Shown here one piece after another: positions 60,954-64,000 of a DNA stretch of 64,000 bases. The DNA is from Trichomonas vaginalis G3. Its lineage: Eukaryota > Parabasalia > Trichomonadida > Trichomonadidae. The stretch covers positions 10,292,001-10,356,000 of the forward strand of contig NC_067203.1 in NCBI RefSeq assembly GCF_026262505.1, read 5' to 3'. Numbering within the stretch: position 1 is the first letter of the stretch; each line of letters starts with the position of its first letter. Under the pieces are notes generated by a model, which was given only the letters and a program-made list of their open reading frames with translations, made no database searches and was not told the DNA's origin. The translations under genes and the position numbers were made by a program.

Positions 60954-61640
60954 ATGTCAATTATCAATATTATTTCGAATAATAACTGTGAATTAAATTT
61001 AACAGTTAGCGGAATTTATAATGTTACTCTCGTTTCTGTGAGTGGTAAATTTAATCCCATTCTTTTAGACCCTTCAGATTATATATCATTTATTAAAGAT
61101 GACCATGAAAAAACGTATGATATGTATATAAATAATGTGATAGCGAAATGGGATATTAACATGATTTTAAGTTATTTAAATGAATCATTTATCGTATGGT
61201 ATGAAGAAAATTTTAAATCAAAACCTGATAAACTTTTTGAACTTGATGAAATAAATAACCTTATTAAATTCCCGCTGAAAATTAAATTTTGTACTCCTCA
61301 TCTTCGTTCATTGTTGGGAATATTAAATTTTGAAAAAGATGTTGGGGATGTTTTGTATTCTGACACTGGTTCCAATTTCATTTTAATCAAATGTGATAAA
61401 GTTAATACCCCAATGAGATTTTCACATCAAACATTAGACCCTAACTCTTACCCATCAATACAAAACATTTTATCCATCAACTTAAACACATTTTCTTTAT
61501 CATATCCGTTTCAATTATCCGGGAATTCATTTATTCTTCATTCAAAAGATTTATCAAATATTAAATTTAGAGTAACTGACCTATTTGATTGTGATTTAGA
61601 ATTCATGAATGAAATATTATGTCTCCAACTTCAATTTTGA
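60954..61640 (+). CDS. Virus-like element: unknown 228-residue beta-rich protein
   Basis: Starts MSIINIISNNNCELNLTVSG. The whole protein alternates short hydrophobic strands (YNVTLVSVSGKF, SNFILIKCDKV, LSYPFQLSGNSFILHS), suggesting a jelly-roll-like fold. Penton/minor capsid identity is possible but unproven. The end overlaps the neighbouring minus-strand helicase region by about 38 bases. Confidence 0.5.
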   Translation: MSIINIISNNNCELNLTVSGIYNVTLVSVSGKFNPILLDPSDYISFIKDDHEKTYDMYINNVIAKWDINMILSYLNESFIVWYEENFKSKPDKLFELDEINNLIKFPLKIKFCTPHLRSLLGILNFEKDVGDVLYSDTGSNFILIKCDKVNTPMRFSHQTLDPNSYPSIQNILSINLNTFSLSYPFQLSGNSFILHSKDLSNIKFRVTDLFDCDLEFMNEILCLQLQF

Positions 61641-63458
61641 CAGGGTAGACGTTGTTAGTTACGAAAATGAAGTTTGCAACATTCTGAGCAGTTCTTCTGG
61701 GTTGATTCTTTTCATTAATTCTAATCTCATTATCCGTTATAATTGATTTCAAAGCGTTGAAGTTTGCAAGTCTGTCTTCACCTACATTCTTGAGTTCATT
61801 AAGTACAAGAAACATTTTATTTTCAACAACTGAATTGAAATTACCCGTTAGCTCACTTATTTCAGTAATGTTTTTACATGAATAACCGGCGAGAAGTTCA
61901 GAAATAATGTCTGTAAATCTGTTTTTACCTGTTCCCTGAAGTCCTTTCAAAATAATTGCTGTTTCATTCTTGATTCCAGGATGTTGAATCATTGATGCAA
62001 TCCAGCCGAGAAGGTATTTATACACTTCATCGTTATTATCACAAATGGCTTCTTTAATGAAATTCATAAACATCTCAATTTTTGAGTAATCAGGCTTTTC
62101 GAGAATGTTGTATTTATAACCCTGAAACGTTGAGAAAACATCTGGAGAATCAGATTTAAAGCAACACCCTTAACGGTTAATGAAGACAATTGATTTAGTA
62201 GTACGTCCATGCTGTTATGGTTTTACCTTCTTCTTTAAATAATTTAATCATTTTAAGTGACTCTTTCATGTTTGATTGAAGAACGAATGATATTTGATTC
62301 ATTTTGTCGTGTATGTTGTAATCTTTCTGAATGAAGTATTTGTTTCCACAATCTACAAAACGGATTACACGTGATAAATCCTCAATTACTTCAGAACTGT
62401 TTTTATACTGATGATTTTCAGCCTTGCGTCTAATATCTGTTATCAAAAAACGAGTCATCAAGTTTTATATCAAATGTTATTTTTGGCTTACGTAATAAAG
62501 GTAAAACATATTCATCATAATATTCCTTTTGATAAAGTTTTAGAATCTTCACTAAAACAAATGGAGAATTCATTAAATGTGCATATCTACTACGTGCTTT
62601 TTCAAAATTACTTTTAGCATTTTCAGTTAAATTGCAGAAGTTATAAACGTTATCGTATGCTTCATTAATTAAATGATTAGGTAACGAATTAATAGCTTGA
62701 AACAGTGTGAATAATGTAACTTCTTTTTCTAAATTCATGTTTCCACCGTCATTATGTACTTCAAAATCACTAATACCATCGACTATGCTCTGGGCAAGTT
62801 TATCGTCAATGTTTACATCTTTGTTTTCATTCATAATAGTCTTTATTTCTTCATTCTTCTGTTCAACTCTTACCTTAATATTCAAATCATTTAATATATC
62901 ATTCACTGTTCTGGTTATGGTCGAGTCATAACTTCCACGAATGAATGAGTATGTATTGATTGGTTCTGTTGCATTCTTGCGAACTCTTGAATCAGCCATA
63001 ACTACTAAAGAACGCTTTGAATCATCCATAGAAGTCATTATATCAATATCATAATCATTGCAGGAATAACATTTAATCATTCTGTTCGAAACTGCATAGA
63101 AGAAATTAGTGTTGCAATAAATGTGAAGACTTCCTGAAGCAGTTTTAACGATAACATCTTTATCCGAAAGTTTTGATAAAATATCTTTTCTAACTGTTTC
63201 TTTAAGTTCATCATTGTACGATTTATTGATATCAACATCTATAATCGTTAAATTTGAAATTTTATTTACTAATAAAGCCATACCAGTTTTCCTTCCTCTT
63301 CCTCCATCGTGTTTGAGGTAGTTATGTAAATCAATCTTGTTTTCACCAATTCTTTCGTTGAGGGTTTTAGTTTCTGCCACAACTAATTCCTCAGCTAATG
63401 AATCAATAACTTTTTCATCAGAAACGATATAGTTGCTGTTGTTGTTTGTTGCTGTCAT
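61603..63458 (-). pseudogene. Virus-like element: primase-polymerase / SF3 helicase gene, broken
   Basis: Read from 63458 leftward. The N-terminal part resembles archaeo-eukaryotic-type prim-pol domains: LTIIDVDINKS (acidic metal site), IVKTASGSLHIYC and SFIRGS. The C-terminal part is a superfamily-3 helicase: Walker A LKGLQGTGKNRF, Walker B NKMFLVLNEL, motif C FIFVTNNVYPVKI. This pairing is typical of virophages, Polinton-like viruses and many plasmids, and serves DNA replication. The coding region is not continuous (about two breaks). Confidence 0.8.
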
Positions 63459-63898
63459 TTATATAGGAATAAAAAAATAAAAATAATTTTAAAACTAACT
63501 TTATTTTTGGATTGCATCATATTTCCAGGACTGTTGTCAAAATGTCATGTTGTCTCACTTTTTTAAAGAAGTTAATTAACCTGGTGACACATGGTGACAT
63601 AGTGACACCCTCAGTTCTTCAAAAATAATTAATTATTGAATAACCTGAAACCATAAACGTAAACATTATTTTTGGGTCATTTACACTCATTACGATGAAG
63701 TCATGACAAAGCATTACCGGGACTGTTGTCAAAATGTCATGTTGTCTCATTTTTTCAGAGAAGTTAAATAACCGAGTGACATGGTGACATAGTGACACCT
63801 TCAGTTCTTCAAAAATAATTAATTATTGAATAACCCGAAACCATTAACGATAAAATATATTTTTGGTCGTTTATGACAAATTTTTATTTTTATCATAA
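63459..63898. promoter_or_regulatory. Iteron-like direct-repeat block between divergent genes
   Basis: Two copies of a ~155-base segment (about 63525-63680 and 63717-63875, period ~192), roughly 85-90% alike by eye. Each holds three TRGTGACA-type octamers in a row (63582-63607, slightly spaced; 63774-63797, directly adjacent) and a TGTCA-ATG word upstream. Such iterated sites are typical of replication origins or initiator-binding regions. It lies immediately before the replication gene's start. Confidence 0.65.
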
Positions 63899-64000
63899 AT
63901 GGATATCCCACAAGCTCAAAATTTACCACGAATCATAACAAGGGAGGAAACGATAAAAATGATGCGAGAACTTGCTAAAAATAACAAACCACTAAAACTG
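63899..64000 (+). CDS. Virus-like element: start of a further gene, cut by window edge
   Basis: Open from ATG to the last base: MDIPQAQNLPRIITREETIK, then a basic helical stretch. Start context TTTTTATT, then ATCATAAATG, matches the element's other genes. Too short to name. Confidence 0.5.
   Translation, partial: MDIPQAQNLPRIITREETIKMMRELAKNNKPLKL

Larger units (their letters stand above)
52299..64000. mobile_element. Polinton/virophage-like (PLV-type) endogenous element, broken, right end outside window
   Basis: At least 11.7 kb of a virus-like element. Parts seen, in order: unknown protein; tiny basic frame; coiled-coil protein (minus); two small amphipathic proteins; capsid-like gene; packaging ATPase; two unknown genes; a minus-strand unknown gene; an unknown plus-strand gene; a primase/SF3-helicase region (minus); an iteron-like block; and the start of another gene at the edge. 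No family-B DNA polymerase or integrase is visible in the part shown, and both could lie beyond the edge. It is broken: two later insertions (54645-55466 and 59293-60597) and about three smaller breaks. It is older than both insertions; absolute age cannot be read. Confidence 0.75.

Noticed and set aside
63525-63876. Terminal inverted repeat of the virus-like element
   Set aside because: The copies are direct, not inverted, and coding continues beyond them to the window edge.
52299-64000. Retroelement or LTR element
   Set aside because: No reverse transcriptase, protease or LTR pair; the gene set is that of a capsid-bearing DNA element.

Overview
The window looks like nuclear DNA of a parabasalid protist (Trichomonas/Tritrichomonas type). 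It is very AT-rich with dense, apparently intronless genes. The gene families fit: ankyrin proteins with a DUF3447-like N-terminal region, a BspA-like leucine-rich-repeat protein, an ankyrin-linked kinase-like protein and family-61 glycosyltransferases. Short 5' leaders carrying TCA(A/C)TTTT initiator-like motifs also fit. The exact species cannot be fixed from sequence alone.

Region by region. 1-3.5 kb: an 11-bp satellite array beside a perfect hairpin, then an ankyrin gene bracketed by ~139-bp direct repeats. 3.7-18.4 kb: housekeeping genes (signal-peptide thioredoxin reductase, RPB6, C2 protein, importin-5-like karyopherin, a CaaX-ended EF-hand-like protein, bromodomain protein, BLOS2-like protein, Ca2+-ATPase, ribosomal protein eS1). 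18.7-19.9 kb: a 1.27-kb transposon-like unit with 25-bp terminal inverted repeats and TA flanks. 20.6-35.2 kb: BspA protein, decayed ankyrin gene, SAPS-like ARM protein, a TTAA-flanked element, a gamma-tubulin complex protein, a divergent RING/ankyrin pair and a kinase-ankyrin protein. 36-50 kb: head-to-head GT61 paralogs (one frameshifted), an ankyrin gene with near-identical 99-bp units, RPP30, a TTAA-flanked MITE, two uncharacterised proteins, an ArfGAP and a type-I membrane beta-helix protein.

50-64 kb is the accessory region. A 1.48-kb noncoding element with inverted ends and an 8-bp flanking duplication precedes a virus-like element that runs off the right edge. That element carries a capsid-like gene, an A32/FtsK-type packaging ATPase, a primase-polymerase/SF3 helicase region, paired small amphipathic proteins and several unknown genes. 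It resembles Polintons and especially virophage/Polinton-like viruses. It is a fossil: a fold-back element sits in the capsid gene, a mariner sits in another gene, and there are a few smaller breaks. Its genes share a T-rich plus TAAATG-like start context unlike that of the host genes, and an iteron-like repeat block lies between two divergent genes.

Most host genes are independent units; adjacent divergent starts at 30937/30970 and 45273/45369 suggest shared promoter regions.
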